Source: Alphaproteobacteria bacterium (lineage in GTDB: Bacteria; Pseudomonadota; Alphaproteobacteria; Rhodobacterales; Rhodobacteraceae). From it: 57,289 bases of DNA. The notes below the pieces were generated by a model that saw only the letters and a list, made by a program, of their open reading frames with translations, made no database searches and was not told the DNA's origin. Positions 17,226-30,983 of this stretch are shown here, piece after piece (within the stretch, counting starts at the first letter, position 1; each line of letters starts with the position of its first letter). The translations under genes and the position numbers were made by a program. The DNA lies in NCBI GenBank assembly GCA_030424865.1, contig JAUHVR010000024.1:1-57289 (forward strand), in the 5' to 3' direction.

Positions 17226-18955
17226 CGCATGCCTCCCTGTCCGGTGGATTGCTGGATCGCTTGGTGGTTCTGCACCATTTTCTGCAGCACTTCATCCTTG
17301 GGCCCAAAGGCCGCGCGGGCGCCGCCGTCCAGCATCAGCAACAAATCGCATTCCTTGATGGCCGCCGGGCGGTGCGCCATGATCAGGACCGACTTGCCCT
17401 GTTCTTTCATCGTGCGGATCGCCTGGTTCACCGCCTCGGACCCTTCGTTGTCGAGGTTCGAGTTCGGTTCGTCCAGCACCAGAAGCACCGGGTCGCCGTA
17501 CATGGCGCGGGCCAGGCCGATTCGCTGGACCTGCCCGCCGGACAGACGACCGCCCGCCGCCGAGACGCGGGTGTCATAGCCATCCGGCAGTTTCAGGATC
17601 ATGTCATGGGCGGCGGCCTTCTTGGCGGCCTCGACCACTTGTTCGGCGTCGGGGTTCGGGGACAGGCGGGCGATGTTTTCGGCAATCGTGCCGTCGAACA
17701 GCGTCACGCGCTGAGGCAGGTAGCCGACGTATTTGCCCAGCACCTCGGTTCCGTATTGGTCGATCGATGCGCCATCCAGCCGGACCTTGCCCCCCGCCGG
17801 TCGCCAGACACCGGTCAGAGCCCGGGCCAGCGTCGACTTGCCGGCCCCCGAAGATCCGATCACCCCAAGCGCCTGACCGGGGTTCAGGGCAAAGGTCACC
17901 ATCCGCAACGAAGCCTGTTGTTCGCCCGGTGGGACAACGGTCAACTGTTGGACATCAAGCTTGGCGCGGGGGCGCGGCAGCTCGGTGCGTTCTGCCTCGG
18001 GGGGGACTTCGCTCAGCAGTTGGGCAAGGTTGTCCCAGCCTTTGCGCGCCCGCTGCACAAGCGCCCACTGACCGATCGCCAGTTCGATGGGGGCCAGCGC
18101 GCGGCCCATCAGGATCGAGCCCGCGATCATCGCGCCCGGCGTCAATTCGTTCAGAAGAACGAGGTAAGCGCCCAGGCCCAGCATCGCCGACTGCAGGAAC
18201 AGGCGGAAGGTCTTGGTCATCGAGGTGAAGGTGCCCAGAAGGTCCGAGGATTTGATCTGTCCCTTCAACGCTTCGGACCGCGCCTTGTTCCAGCGCCCGA
18301 ACGCCGCGTCGCGCATGCCAAGGGCCTGCACCATCTCGGCCTCGGACCGGATCTGGTCCGAGATCTGTTCGGATTGCTGGGTGATGATGTTCGATTTCAG
18401 TGTCGGCGTCCGCGTGACCCATTGGTTGATCACCGTGATCACGATCAGAAGAGCGCCGCCACTGACGGCCAGCATGCCCAGCCAGGGGTGAAAGATCGTG
18501 ATGCCGATCAGGAAGACCGGCGTCCAGGGAATGTCAAAGACCGACATCAGCACCGGAGAGGCCATGAGTCGCTGAACCGATTCCAGATCCTTGAGCCCGG
18601 TCACCGACAATTGGTCTGGCTTGATCGCCGCCCGGCGCACGACGGCATCAAAGACCCGCAGGTCCAGCGCCGCCTGAAAGCGCGCCGCCACGCGGCCCAT
18701 CACCCGGCCACGGGTGTAATCGAGGATGCCCATCATGCCGTACAGAAAGGCCACCAGCGCGGTCAGCGCGATCAGCGTCGCCTCGGAGCGCGAGCCAAGC
18801 ACGCGGTCGTAGACCTGCAACATGTACATGGGCCCGGTCAGCATCAGCAGGTTCACGAAGAAACTGAAGATGGCAACGAACCAGAAATAGGGTCGGCTTT
18901 GGCGCCTGGCCCGTCTCAGTTCTGCCGCGCCTGCGTCTGTCGATGGCTGTTTCAT
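17222..18955 (-). CDS. Type I secretion ABC exporter, ATPase/permease (PrtD type)
   Basis: A 577-residue fused permease-ATPase for export of unfolded proteins with a C-terminal signal, such as RTX proteins. Transmembrane helices occupy roughly 25-290, with no N-terminal C39 peptidase domain. The ATPase has Walker A GSSGAGKS at 367-374, signature LSGGQ at 471-475 and Walker B LLVLDEP at 491-497. ATG 18955 is preferred; a TTG two codons upstream is possible. It is transcribed first, with the HlyD adaptor. Likely cargo are the two RTX proteins about 30 kb away, which is inference. The 198 bases up to mlaA hold the divergent promoters; no clear motif was picked out. Confidence 0.92.
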   Translation of the reverse strand: MKQPSTDAGAAELRRARRQSRPYFWFVAIFSFFVNLLMLTGPMYMLQVYDRVLGSRSEATLIALTALVAFLYGMMGILDYTRGRVMGRVAARFQAALDLRVFDAVVRRAAIKPDQLSVTGLKDLESVQRLMASPVLMSVFDIPWTPVFLIGITIFHPWLGMLAVSGGALLIVITVINQWVTRTPTLKSNIITQQSEQISDQIRSEAEMVQALGMRDAAFGRWNKARSEALKGQIKSSDLLGTFTSMTKTFRLFLQSAMLGLGAYLVLLNELTPGAMIAGSILMGRALAPIELAIGQWALVQRARKGWDNLAQLLSEVPPEAERTELPRPRAKLDVQQLTVVPPGEQQASLRMVTFALNPGQALGVIGSSGAGKSTLARALTGVWRPAGGKVRLDGASIDQYGTEVLGKYVGYLPQRVTLFDGTIAENIARLSPNPDAEQVVEAAKKAAAHDMILKLPDGYDTRVSAAGGRLSGGQVQRIGLARAMYGDPVLLVLDEPNSNLDNEGSEAVNQAIRTMKEQGKSVLIMAHRPAAIKECDLLLMLDGGARAAFGPKDEVLQKMVQNHQAIQQSTGQGGMR

Positions 18956-19153
18956 AAGCAAGTTTCCGCTGGCCTCAGTTTGTTTTGGCGCTGACTATGG
19001 CACATTTTTCGGCCCAATGGTCAATGTCGCTTATCTGCCACAAACAGATTGAATCCACGGATCGACTTGGGCTTTTGACCTGTCGCGACTAATTAGCCGG
19101 GGAAACGTGTTAAAATTTGTCTGCCTTGTGAAACTGCGGGGGCATCGCGCACC

Positions 19154-19900
19154 ATGCGCCTAGTTAAAACCATTTTTGCGATTGGCATGCTGGCCGGCGT
19201 GGCCGCGTGCTCGGTCCCCGGCCCTGGCGAGGCCCCCGACGGCATTCACGACCCCTACGAGGCCGAGAACCGGAACGTCCATGAATTCAACCGCGGTCTG
19301 GACCGCGTGTTGCTGCGCCCGTCGTCCCAGGGATATGTCGGCGTGGTTCCCGAAGATGTTCAATTGGCGGTCAGCAACTTCGGCGACAACCTGTCGGTGC
19401 CCGGCGATGTCGTGAACCAGATTCTGCAGGGCCGCCTGGATCGGGCCGCGCGCAATACCTTTCGCTTCGTGATCAACACCACGATCGGCGTTGCCGGGCT
19501 GGTCGATGCAGCCAACGAATTTGGTCTGCCCGCGGATGACACTGATTTCGGCGAAACGCTGCACGTCTGGGGCGCGCCCGAAGGCGCCTATACCGAGCTG
19601 CCGGTCCTTGGGCCCTCGACGCAGCGCGACGCTGCGGGGATCGTGGTCGACTTCTTCCTGAACCCGCTGGACTATGTCATTCCCAGCCCGGAAAAATACG
19701 TGGGCACTGCGGCTCGGATTGCCTCGAAAGTCGGGGATCGCGGAAATTTCAGCGAAATTGTTGACGGGATTTTGTATGAAAGCGCGGACAGTTATGCGCA
19801 AGCGCGCCTGATTTATCTGCAGAATCGTCGGTTCGAACTGGGGATCGAAGACGACGAGACATACATAGATCCGTACGAACTGGATACGGAGGGTTTCTGA
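19154..19900 (+). CDS. mlaA: Outer-membrane lipoprotein MlaA (VacJ)
   Basis: A 248-residue MlaA lipoprotein, the outer-membrane part of the Mla pathway that removes misplaced phospholipids from the outer leaflet. A lipoprotein signal peptide ends in AGVAAC with Cys19 as the lipidated residue. The family signature DPYEAENRNVHEFNRGLDR begins at about 31. FVINTTIGVAGLVDAA and the DFGETLHVWG stretch are also present. The ATG at 19154 has only a weak GCGGGGG upstream. Its TGA overlaps the ATG of mlaC by one base, so the two are coupled. Confidence 0.93.
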   Translation: MRLVKTIFAIGMLAGVAACSVPGPGEAPDGIHDPYEAENRNVHEFNRGLDRVLLRPSSQGYVGVVPEDVQLAVSNFGDNLSVPGDVVNQILQGRLDRAARNTFRFVINTTIGVAGLVDAANEFGLPADDTDFGETLHVWGAPEGAYTELPVLGPSTQRDAAGIVVDFFLNPLDYVIPSPEKYVGTAARIASKVGDRGNFSEIVDGILYESADSYAQARLIYLQNRRFELGIEDDETYIDPYELDTEGF

Positions 19901-20505
19901 TGACCCAGGCATTGTCACGTCGCACTTTTGTCGCCACCGGAATGGGCGCGGCCGTGGTGGCTGGTCTGCCCCGAACGGCGCGCGCCCTGAATACCTCGCA
20001 AGCGCGGTCGCTGATCGACAAGATGGTCGGAGAGGTCAACACCGTCATCGATTCGGGCAAGGCCGAAGAGGCGATGTACGTCGATTTCGAACGGATCTTT
20101 CGCAAGTATTCCGACACATCCTATGTGGCCGCCTACGCGATGGGCGTCGACGGACGCCGCGCGACACGCGCCCAGAAAAAGGCGTTCTCTGATGCCTTTG
20201 TGACCTACATCGCACGCAAATACGGTGCCCAGTTCCGCAAGTTCATCGGCGGACGTCTGGAGGTTGTCGAAGCGCGCAAGGTCAAGAACTTCTTCGAAGT
20301 CGAGGCGACGGCGTTCCTGCGCGGTCAGGAACCGTTCGAAGTGTCGTTCCATGTGTCGGACCGGTCCGGCAAGGACCTGTTCTTCAACATGTTCATCGAA
20401 GGCATCAACATGCTTTTGACCGAGCGGACCGAGATCGGAGCCATGCTGGACAAGCGGCGCGGCAATATCGACGCGATGATCGCCGATCTGAAAAAGGCTG
20501 GTTGA
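19900..20505 (+). CDS. mlaC: Phospholipid-binding protein MlaC (Ttg2 family)
   Basis: A 201-residue periplasmic carrier that shuttles phospholipid between MlaA and an inner-membrane MlaFEDB transporter. The N-terminus SRRTFVATGMGAAVVAGLPRTARA resembles a Tat signal peptide (twin Arg at 7-8), unlike the Sec signal of E. coli MlaC. The Tol_Tol_Ttg2 domain fills the rest, with FERIFRKYSDTSYVAAYAMG and AFSDAFVTYIARKYG. The mlaFED genes are not next to it. It converges on the PBP gene with 17 bases between stops. Confidence 0.9.
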   Translation: MTQALSRRTFVATGMGAAVVAGLPRTARALNTSQARSLIDKMVGEVNTVIDSGKAEEAMYVDFERIFRKYSDTSYVAAYAMGVDGRRATRAQKKAFSDAFVTYIARKYGAQFRKFIGGRLEVVEARKVKNFFEVEATAFLRGQEPFEVSFHVSDRSGKDLFFNMFIEGINMLLTERTEIGAMLDKRRGNIDAMIADLKKAG

Positions 20506-20522
20506 GGGACGCCCCCGGCGCG

Positions 20523-22688
20523 TCAGTCCGCGCCCAGGATGTCTCGGATGATCTGCTGAAGCACACCATCATTTCCGCGCTGACCTGATCCATCGGTCGG
20601 GTCTTCGATGATCTGCGGCTGGATTGGTTCCTGCATCGGCAAGGGGCGCGCAGGCAGTCCTTCGTGCACGCGCACCATGGTTTCGCGCCAGATCTCGGCC
20701 GGCAGGCCGCCGCCCGTGACTCCCGACAGCGGGGTGTTGTCGTCATAGCCCATCCAGACCCCCGCGACGTAATCGGCGGTGAAGCCGATGAACCAAGCGT
20801 CGCGTGCCGCCTGCGTGGTGCCCGTCTTGCCAGCCACCTGGCGACCGGGCAGCTGGGCCCGCCCACCTGTCCCCTGCGAGATCACGCGCTCCATCATCCA
20901 GACCAGCTGCCGCGCGGCATCGGCGCGGATCACCCGTTCGCCGATCCCGCCGCCGGTGCCCATCAGTGGCTCGTCTTCGCCCTGCAGCCGCAGTTCGATC
21001 AGACCGTAGGGTTTCACCGAAGACCCGCCGTTCAGAATGCCTGCATAAGCGCCGGTCATTTCAAGCAGGCTTGATTCCGATGCCCCCAGCGCCAGCGCCG
21101 GGGTGTCGGCCAGATCGCTGACGATGCCGAAGTCACCCGCCACCTTATGCACAAGATCCCGGCCAACGGATTCCGAGATTTTGACCGCCGGGATGTTCAG
21201 GCTTTTCATCAGCGCTTCGGTGATCGTGACCGGGCCTTCGAACTCGCCTGAATAGTTCTTGGGACACCATTCCCCCGATCCGGGGATATTCATGCAAAAC
21301 GGTTCGTCGACCACGATGTCCAGCGGGCTGCGCCCCAGTTCCAGCGCCGTGGCATAGACAAAGGGCTTGAACGATGACCCCGTTTGCCGCTTGGCCTGCG
21401 TTGCACGGTTGAAGACGCCTGACACGTTGATCGTACGACCGCCCAACATGGCGCGAACTGCGCCGTCGGCCGACATGACGATGATCGCCGCCTCGGCCTT
21501 GGACCCTTCGCGCACCTTGTTGGTAAAGACTTCGGTCATCGCGTCTTCGGCGGCCTTCTGGATGCGCTGATCCAGCGTTGTCTGAATGACAACGTCTTCG
21601 GTCGTGTTGCGGGTAAAGAACTCGGGCCCGGAATCCATGACCCAATCGGCAAAGTATCCACCTGCGCGGGCCTCGGCGGCCTTGGACAGGGTCGCCGGGT
21701 TCTGCTGGCCCGCCAGGGTGTCCGCGTCCGACAGATAGCCCTGTTCGTTCATGAGCCGCAGGATCGTCGCCGCCCGGTCCTGCGAACGTTGCAGGTTGGT
21801 CGTGGGCGCCAGGCGGGTTGGCGCCGTCAAAAGGCCCGCAATCATCGCGGCTTCGGGCGCGGTCAACGCGGCGGCAGGTTTGCCGAAATACCGTTGCGAC
21901 GCAGCTTCGGCACCATAGGCACCGCCGCCCATGTAGGCGCGGTTCAGGTAGATCGAAAGCACCTCGTTCTTTGTGTACTTGGCCTCAAGCGCCAGCGCAT
22001 AGATTGCCTCTTTGGCCTTGCGCCACAGCGTGGTGCGGCGGCAGTCGGCGACATATTCGGCCTCGTTCTTCCACTCTGCCGGGTCGAACTCGACGCCAAG
22101 GCACATCAGCTTGGCCGCCTGCTGGGTGATCGTCGACCCGCCGTGGCCCGACAGGGGGCCGCGCCCCTCGGACAGGTTGATGCGCACGGCAGAGGCGATG
22201 CCGCGCGGAGAGATGCCGATGTGGCTGTAGAATCGCTTGTCCTCGGTCGCGACCACGGCATTGCGCAGGTGGGGCGAAACCGTCTGCGCCGTGACAACGC
22301 CGCCGAACTGGTCGCCGCGCCAGGCAAAGACCTCGCCGTCGCGGTCCATCAGGGTCACCGATCCGCGGGCGCGTCCGTCCAGCAAAGCCTGGGCCGGTGG
22401 CAGCGTGGCATAGACATAGCCCACCGCCAGACCGACAAGCAGCACCGAAACCAACGAGATGCGCCATGTCAGCCGCCAGATCAGGCGCGCAATCCAGCCA
22501 AAGAGCCCGGTCACCAATCGCACAAACAGATTGCCGCGCCGCTGAGGCTTGCGCCTTTGCGCCGGTTTGCGCCGTGTCTTTGCAGGTTTTGACTTGGCGG
22601 CCTTGGATTTGGCGGATGCCGATTTGGACGGGCCCGGATACCTCCGGTCCGCAACCAGGCGCCGCCTGCCGCGTGATGAATCAGTCAT
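20523..22688 (-). CDS. Class A penicillin-binding protein (PBP1A family)
   Basis: A 721-residue bifunctional peptidoglycan synthase. A Lys/Arg-rich cytoplasmic tail (about 1-52) precedes one membrane helix at about 75-95. The glycosyltransferase domain has catalytic Glu149 in TEDKRFYSH and GGSTITQQ at 183-190. The transpeptidase domain has SSFK at 438-441, SLN at 496-498 and KTGTT at 621-625, so all active-site motifs are present. The C-terminal tail is short. The poly-Lys/Ala/Pro tail (AKSKAAKSKPAK) is long for the family. It acts at the inner membrane, with active domains in the periplasm, and is monocistronic. Confidence 0.94.
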   Translation of the reverse strand: MTDSSRGRRRLVADRRYPGPSKSASAKSKAAKSKPAKTRRKPAQRRKPQRRGNLFVRLVTGLFGWIARLIWRLTWRISLVSVLLVGLAVGYVYATLPPAQALLDGRARGSVTLMDRDGEVFAWRGDQFGGVVTAQTVSPHLRNAVVATEDKRFYSHIGISPRGIASAVRINLSEGRGPLSGHGGSTITQQAAKLMCLGVEFDPAEWKNEAEYVADCRRTTLWRKAKEAIYALALEAKYTKNEVLSIYLNRAYMGGGAYGAEAASQRYFGKPAAALTAPEAAMIAGLLTAPTRLAPTTNLQRSQDRAATILRLMNEQGYLSDADTLAGQQNPATLSKAAEARAGGYFADWVMDSGPEFFTRNTTEDVVIQTTLDQRIQKAAEDAMTEVFTNKVREGSKAEAAIIVMSADGAVRAMLGGRTINVSGVFNRATQAKRQTGSSFKPFVYATALELGRSPLDIVVDEPFCMNIPGSGEWCPKNYSGEFEGPVTITEALMKSLNIPAVKISESVGRDLVHKVAGDFGIVSDLADTPALALGASESSLLEMTGAYAGILNGGSSVKPYGLIELRLQGEDEPLMGTGGGIGERVIRADAARQLVWMMERVISQGTGGRAQLPGRQVAGKTGTTQAARDAWFIGFTADYVAGVWMGYDDNTPLSGVTGGGLPAEIWRETMVRVHEGLPARPLPMQEPIQPQIIEDPTDGSGQRGNDGVLQQIIRDILGAD

Positions 22689-22797
22689 GCTATGCCCTGC
22701 CTCGAGGCTTTGTTATTGGGCCCATTTTACCCAGAGTCGCCCCGGATGTTGACCATATTTCTGAGTATGTGTCGTTTTAATGATGCCTGATTTTTAA

Positions 22798-23283
<486 letters not shown>

Positions 23284-23315
23284 TCGCCGCGTAAGGAATT
23301 CAGAGGGAAAACGTG

Positions 23316-24644
23316 ATGAAACTTCTCAAGACAACTGCCGTGGCGGCGGGCCTTGTTGCCCTGCCCAGCCTGGCGCTGGCGCAAGACGCCTCGACCGATT
23401 CGGTCTTTATCTTCAACTCGCTGCTGTTCCTTGTCGGCGGCTTCCTGGTGTTCTGGATGGCAGCTGGCTTTGCCATGCTGGAAGCGGGCCTGGTGCGCGG
23501 CAAGAACGTGACCATGCAGTTGACCAAGAACATCGCGCTGTTCTCGCTGGCAGCCATCTTCTACTACCTGATCGGCTACAACCTGATGTACCCGCTGGGC
23601 AACTGGTCGATCGGCACCGATGAGACCGGCGGCTACCTGGGCGCCTTTGGTGTGGCGGTTCTGGAAGCGGTTGGCGTTGGCCGTGACGCGGCAGACGACT
23701 ATGGCTATGCCTCGACCGGTTCTGACTTCTTCTTCCAGCTGATGTTCTGTGCGACCACGGCCTCGATCGTTTCGGGTACGCTGGCCGAGCGCATCAAGCT
23801 GTGGCCCTTCCTGATCTTCGTGATCATCCTGACGGCCCTGATCTACCCGATCCAGGCATCGTGGAAATGGGGCGGCGGCTTCCTGGACAGCCAGTACGGT
23901 TTCCTGGACTTCGCGGGTTCGACTGTTGTGCACTCGGTTGGTGGCTGGGCCGCCCTGGCAGGCGCACTGATCCTTGGGCCGCGTATCGGCAAGTTCAAGG
24001 ACGGCAAAGTGCACCCGATGCCCGGTTCGAACCTGGCCCTGGCAACCCTGGGTACGTTCATCCTGTGGCTGGGTTGGTTCGGCTTCAACGGTGGTTCGCA
24101 GCTGGCGATGGGCACCGTGGGTGATGTGGCTGACGTGTCGCGCATCTTTGCCAACACCAACACCGCGGCTGCTGGTGGCGCGATCGCTGCCCTGCTGCTG
24201 ACCCAGATCATGTACGGCAAGGCCGACCTGACCATGGTGCTGAACGGCGCTCTGGCGGGCCTGGTGTCGATCACCGCTGAACCGCTGACGCCTTCGCTGG
24301 GCATGGCGACCATCATCGGTGGCATCGGTGGCGTGATCGTTGTCTTCACTGTTCCCATGCTGGACAAACTGGGCATCGACGACGTGGTTGGCGCCATCCC
24401 GGTCCACCTGTTCGCCGGTATCTGGGGCACCATCGCGGTTCTGCTGACCAACTCGGACGCGACCTTCTCGGGTCAGATCATTCCGATCATCATCGTCGGT
24501 GTCTTCACCTTCGTGGTCTCGGCTGTGGTCTGGTTCATCCTGAAGGCCACCATGGGCATCCGCGTCGACGAAGAGGCCGAGATCAACGGTCTCGACATGG
24601 CGGAGCTGGGCATGGAAGCCTATCCGGAATTCTCCAAGGGCTGA
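23316..24644 (+). CDS. amtB: Ammonium transporter AmtB
   Basis: A 442-residue ammonium channel with a cleavable signal peptide (MKLLKTTAVAAGLVALPSLALA) followed by eleven expected membrane helices. Family motifs include FWMAAGFAMLEAGLVR (near 45), FFFQLMFCATTASIVSG (near 140), STVVHSVGGWAAL (near 205) and LGWFGFNGGS (near 250). His residues of the twin-His pore are in VVHSVGG and VHLFAGIWG. ATG 23316 is preferred over an adjacent GTG. It is co-transcribed with glnK and followed by a strong terminator. Confidence 0.95.
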   Translation: MKLLKTTAVAAGLVALPSLALAQDASTDSVFIFNSLLFLVGGFLVFWMAAGFAMLEAGLVRGKNVTMQLTKNIALFSLAAIFYYLIGYNLMYPLGNWSIGTDETGGYLGAFGVAVLEAVGVGRDAADDYGYASTGSDFFFQLMFCATTASIVSGTLAERIKLWPFLIFVIILTALIYPIQASWKWGGGFLDSQYGFLDFAGSTVVHSVGGWAALAGALILGPRIGKFKDGKVHPMPGSNLALATLGTFILWLGWFGFNGGSQLAMGTVGDVADVSRIFANTNTAAAGGAIAALLLTQIMYGKADLTMVLNGALAGLVSITAEPLTPSLGMATIIGGIGGVIVVFTVPMLDKLGIDDVVGAIPVHLFAGIWGTIAVLLTNSDATFSGQIIPIIIVGVFTFVVSAVVWFILKATMGIRVDEEAEINGLDMAELGMEAYPEFSKG

Positions 24645-24676
24645 CACCTCCTTCCTGTTGGTTCTTGTACCCACTG

Positions 24677-24702
24677 CCCGGGCGTTCGCGCCCGGGTTTT
24701 TT
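24677..24702 (+). terminator. Rho-independent terminator after amtB
   Basis: A perfect CCCGGGCG-TTCG-CGCCCGGG stem-loop (24677-24696) is followed by TTTTTT, 32 bases after the amtB stop. The TTCG tetraloop makes it very stable. Confidence 0.92.
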
Positions 24703-24717
24703 CTTTTGTTGAATTGG

Positions 24718-24822
24718 GTGGCCTGCGGCCACGCATTGTAAGCAGGCCCTTCGGGGCCTGCGGGTGGGGGCGCTGCCCCCATCGCCTTCGGCTCCCCCCG
24801 GGATATTTTGGGCAAGAAGAAG
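24718..24822 (+). repeat. Intergenic GC-hairpin repeat, copy B
   Basis: This is the longest copy, with three hairpins: GTGGCC-TGC-GGCCAC (24718-24732), GCAGGCCC-TTCG-GGGCCTGC (24742-24761) and GGGGGC-GCT-GCCCCC (24766-24780). The core CCCCGGGATATTTT and GGGCAAGAAGAAG follow (24796-24822). It sits between the amtB terminator and mutL, in the same orientation as the other two copies. Confidence 0.78.
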
Positions 24823-24861
24823 CATGGTCGAATCGCGAGGTGGCGTGCTAAGTCTTGTGGG

Positions 24862-26703
24862 ATGAACTCGATGAGCCCCAAGATAAAGCCTGAGATCCGA
24901 CAGCTGGACGATGCTGCCATCAACCGTATTGCGGCGGGAGAGGTTGTTGAGCGGCCGGCCTCGGCCGTAAAGGAACTGGTTGAGAACGCGGTGGACGCCG
25001 GGGCGCGGCGGGTGGATGTGGCGGTAGCCGATGGCGGCAAGACGCTGATCCGGGTGACCGACGATGGCTGCGGGATGAGCGCGCAGGATCTGCCGCTGGC
25101 GCTGAGTCGTCATGCGACCTCGAAGATCGACGGGACGGATCTGCTGAACATTCACACCTTTGGGTTTCGGGGTGAGGCGCTGCCCAGTCTGGGCGCGGTC
25201 GGGCGGCTGGTGATCACCAGCCGGGCCGAGGGGTTTGACGCGGTCGAGATGCGCGTGAACGGTGGTGTTCACGAGGGGCCGCGGCCTGCGGCGCTGAGTG
25301 GTGGGACCGTGGTCGAGCTGCGGGATCTGTTTCACGCCACGCCGGCGCGGTTGAAGTTCCTGCGCACCGATCGCAGCGAAATGCAGGCGATCACGGATGT
25401 GGTCAAGCGGCTGGCGATGGCCGAGCCCTCGGTCGGGTTCACGCTGACGGATGTCAGCGGCGGTGGGGCCGGGCGAGTGGTGTTTCGCGCTGATGCCGAA
25501 AGCGGGGCGCTTTGGGACGCCCTGCGTGGGCGGCTGGCGCAGGTCATGGGGCGCAGTTTTGTCGAGAACGCCCTGCCGGTCGAGGCCGAGCGGGACGGCG
25601 TGCGGATCACCGGGCTGGCGGCTCTGCCGACCTATTCGCGTGGGTCAAGCGTGGCGCAGTTTCTGTTTGTGAACGGACGACCCGTGCGGGACCGGATGCT
25701 GATGGGGGTGCTGCGTGCGGCTTACCAGGATTTCCTGAGCCGGGACCGGCACCCGGCGGTGGCGCTGTTTCTGGACTGTGACCCGCAGCTCGTTGACGTG
25801 AACGTGCATCCGGCCAAATCCGAGGTGCGGTTCCGGGATGCGGGATCCGTGCGCGGGTTGATCATTTCGGCCCTGCGGCATGTGCTGAGCGGGGCGGGGC
25901 ATCGGGCGTCCTCGACCGTGGCGGAGGCGACGCTGGAGGCGGTGCAGGTGCCTGAGGCGCGGCCCGTGTCTGACGCGCCCCGGGTTTATCAGATGGATCG
26001 TCCCTCGATGGGGCAGCGGCGTGTGGCTTATCAGGCGCAGGCGCCGGATCCGGGATTTGCCGAGATGGAGGGCGCTTTCAGCGGGCGGGTTGAGGCCCCG
26101 GCATCGGTCGAGGAACCTGACGATCTGCCGCTGGGTGTCGCGCGCGGGCAGGTGCATGAGAATTACATTATCGCACAGACCGGCGACGGGCTGGTGATCG
26201 TTGATCAGCATGCGGCGCATGAGCGGCTGGTCTATGAGCGGCTGAAGGCGCAGATGGCAGAGACCGGCGTGGCGGCTCAGGCCCTGTTGATCCCCGAAGT
26301 TGTCGAGCTGTCAGACGCGGATGCCGCCTTGCTGCTGGGCGCGGCAGAGGATCTGAAGGCGCTGGGGTTGGGGATCGAACCCTTTGGCGGCGGCGCAGTG
26401 GTCGTGCGGGAAACGCCCGCCCTGCTGGGTGAGGTCGATGCCAAGGCGCTGGTGCGGGACGTGCTGGATGAACTGGCGGATCAGGGCCGCTCGGGTCTGG
26501 TGCGCGAAAAGCTTGAGGCGATCCTGAGCCGCGTGGCCTGTCATGGCTCGATCCGGTCGGGTCGGCGGATGCGGGCGGAAGAGATGAATGCGCTTTTGCG
26601 CGAGATGGAAGCCACGCCGCATTCAGGGCAGTGCAACCACGGGCGGCCGACGTATGTTGAGCTGAAGTTGAAAGACATCGAAAGGCTGTTTGGGCGCACA
26701 TGA
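24862..26703 (+). CDS. mutL: DNA mismatch repair protein MutL
   Basis: A 613-residue MutL, linking MutS mismatch recognition to downstream excision. The N-terminal GHKL ATPase contains the conserved [25 protein letters not shown] and [11 protein letters not shown] motifs. The C-terminal dimerisation domain contains [13 protein letters not shown]. The end motif [14 protein letters not shown] resembles endonuclease-type MutL CPHGRP, here CNHGRP, and ACHGSIRSG is also present. ATG 24862 is used (MNSMSP...); ATG 24871 is equally possible, and the frame from TTG 24808 crosses the repeat and is rejected. Its TGA overlaps the rmuC ATG (ATGA). Confidence 0.94.
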   Translation: MNSMSPKIKPEIRQLDDAAINRIAAGEVVERPASAVKELVENAVDAGARRVDVAVADGGKTLIRVTDDGCGMSAQDLPLALSRHATSKIDGTDLLNIHTFGFRGEALPSLGAVGRLVITSRAEGFDAVEMRVNGGVHEGPRPAALSGGTVVELRDLFHATPARLKFLRTDRSEMQAITDVVKRLAMAEPSVGFTLTDVSGGGAGRVVFRADAESGALWDALRGRLAQVMGRSFVENALPVEAERDGVRITGLAALPTYSRGSSVAQFLFVNGRPVRDRMLMGVLRAAYQDFLSRDRHPAVALFLDCDPQLVDVNVHPAKSEVRFRDAGSVRGLIISALRHVLSGAGHRASSTVAEATLEAVQVPEARPVSDAPRVYQMDRPSMGQRRVAYQAQAPDPGFAEMEGAFSGRVEAPASVEEPDDLPLGVARGQVHENYIIAQTGDGLVIVDQHAAHERLVYERLKAQMAETGVAAQALLIPEVVELSDADAALLLGAAEDLKALGLGIEPFGGGAVVVRETPALLGEVDAKALVRDVLDELADQGRSGLVREKLEAILSRVACHGSIRSGRRMRAEEMNALLREMEATPHSGQCNHGRPTYVELKLKDIERLFGRT

Positions 26704-27872
26704 TTACCTTGGACGGCGTGACCTATTCCTTGAACGATCCACTTGTGATGCTGGCGCTGGGCGCGGCTGTCGTGCTGTTGGTGATCGTTGTCCTGTTGAT
26801 CGCGGCTGTTCGGGCGGCGGGACGTTCTGCGCGGGTGGCAGAGCCGCTGGGGCATCAGATGCAGGCGCTGGGGCAGCGGGTGCAGGGGTTGACCGACGGA
26901 CAGGAACGGCTGGCCGGTGGGTTGCATCATGTCAGCGAGGCGCAGGCGCAGCAGCAAAGCGCGATGTTGCAGTTGATGGAACGGCGGCTGGCGGAAGTGC
27001 AGTTGCAGATGAACGAAAACCTGCAGGGCGCCTCGCGTCGGACGGCGCATTCGCTGGGCGAGTTGCAGCAACGGTTGCAGACCATCGACAAAGCTCAGGA
27101 AAATATCACCAAGCTGTCGGGCGATGTCCTCAGCCTGCAGGACATCCTGTCGAACAAGCAGACGCGTGGCGCCTTTGGCGAAATCCAGCTGCACGACATC
27201 GTGCAAAAGGCGCTGCCGAGTGACAGTTATACGCTGCAGGCGACCCTGTCGAACGGGCGGCGGGCGGATTGCCTGATCCATTTGCCGAACCCTCCGGGGC
27301 CGATTGTGGTGGACAGCAAGTTCCCTCTGGAGGCTTATGAGGCGCTGCGCCGGGCGGACACGCAGGATCAGCTGAACCGTGCGGCGCAGTCGTTCCGGCT
27401 GGCGGTGCGCAAGCACATCAAGGACATCGCCGAGCGTTACATCATCGAAGGGGAAACGGCGGATGGGGCCTTGCTGTTTCTGCCGTCCGAGGCGGTTTAT
27501 GCTGAGCTGCACGCGAATTTTGCCGAAGTGGTGCGCGATGGATTTGCGGCGCGGGTCTGGATTGTCTCGCCGACCACCTGCATGGCGACGCTGAACACGA
27601 TGCGCGCGATCCTGAAAGATGCACGGATGCGGGAACAGGCCGGGGCGATCCGCAAAGAGCTGGCGATGCTTTATGCGGATGTCGACCGGCTGGGGACGCG
27701 GGTTGAAAACCTCGACCGGCACTTTGGCCAGGCGTCGAAGGATATTGCCGAGATCAAGATCAGTGCCGACAAGGCCGGACGGCGCGCGCGCCGGCTGGAC
27801 AACTTTGATTTCGAGGAATTGGCCCAGGACACGCCCGACCCCGTGGTCAAACTGTCCAAATCCGGGGCTTGA
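26700..27872 (+). CDS. rmuC: RmuC-family DNA recombination protein
   Basis: A 390-residue RmuC (DUF195) protein. One membrane helix lies at about 15-42 ([21 protein letters not shown]). A Gln/Leu-rich coiled coil follows to about 150. The nuclease-like RmuC domain has [35 protein letters not shown] and [19 protein letters not shown]. RmuC proteins limit inversions at short inverted repeats. Being in an overlapping pair with mutL supports a DNA-maintenance role. Codon use and spacing are like its neighbours. No clear terminator follows. Confidence 0.9.
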   Translation: MITLDGVTYSLNDPLVMLALGAAVVLLVIVVLLIAAVRAAGRSARVAEPLGHQMQALGQRVQGLTDGQERLAGGLHHVSEAQAQQQSAMLQLMERRLAEVQLQMNENLQGASRRTAHSLGELQQRLQTIDKAQENITKLSGDVLSLQDILSNKQTRGAFGEIQLHDIVQKALPSDSYTLQATLSNGRRADCLIHLPNPPGPIVVDSKFPLEAYEALRRADTQDQLNRAAQSFRLAVRKHIKDIAERYIIEGETADGALLFLPSEAVYAELHANFAEVVRDGFAARVWIVSPTTCMATLNTMRAILKDARMREQAGAIRKELAMLYADVDRLGTRVENLDRHFGQASKDIAEIKISADKAGRRARRLDNFDFEELAQDTPDPVVKLSKSGA

Positions 27873-28306
27873 GCGGGACCGAATCCTTTCATTTGCGGCG
27901 AATCTGATAGCCATGGTTTAGTGGCGACCATGGGGGATTGGCCGGTTTCACCAACAGAAATCGTATCGAATGGGGCATCACTTGATGTCGCAACCCCTTT
28001 GGCGCGGCCTTGGCTGCGCCAAATAGCCTGTGATTTCAGGGCAAAACAGCGCATCTGCGCAACTTTCGATAAGATGTTTACCGCTAAACTATTATCCATG
28101 TATGAGATGCATGGGTGTTATGCGTCAGCCTGTCTGCCCTAAGCCCCGGCGGCGTGATACCCCGGTTTGAAATGGGAGAAACGCGCGGAGCTGGAGGAAC
28201 GACAAAGAAAAGATGAGACGTTTCGGAAGACCTGCAAGAGAATTGTTTAAGACTGAACTATATCGAAGCCGCACTGTCTGCGGCGTTCCACAAGGGAAGA
28301 GGGCAT
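27873..28306. other. 434-bp non-coding region upstream of aceE
   Basis: No convincing gene is present; a 73-codon frame at 27921-28142 starts with GTG, lacks a ribosome-binding site and has no recognisable domain. The region is AT-richer than its flanks. It contains an imperfect inverted repeat at 28068-28096 in which GATAA...GTTTA is mirrored by TAAAC...TTATC around CCGC, a possible operator for the pyruvate dehydrogenase operon. AAGGGAAGAGGG near 28291-28302 is the aceE ribosome-binding site. Confidence 0.5.
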
Positions 28307-30961
<2,655 letters not shown>

Positions 30962-30983
30962 CGGCGAGCGAGGAGACAAGATT

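Noticed and set aside
17177-18994. 605-codon plus-strand frame opposite the ABC exporter
   Set aside because: Antisense shadow with no family resemblance; the minus-strand gene has complete ABC motifs.
27921-28142. 73-codon frame upstream of aceE
   Set aside because: GTG start without a ribosome-binding site, no recognisable sequence features, in a region likely to be regulatory.
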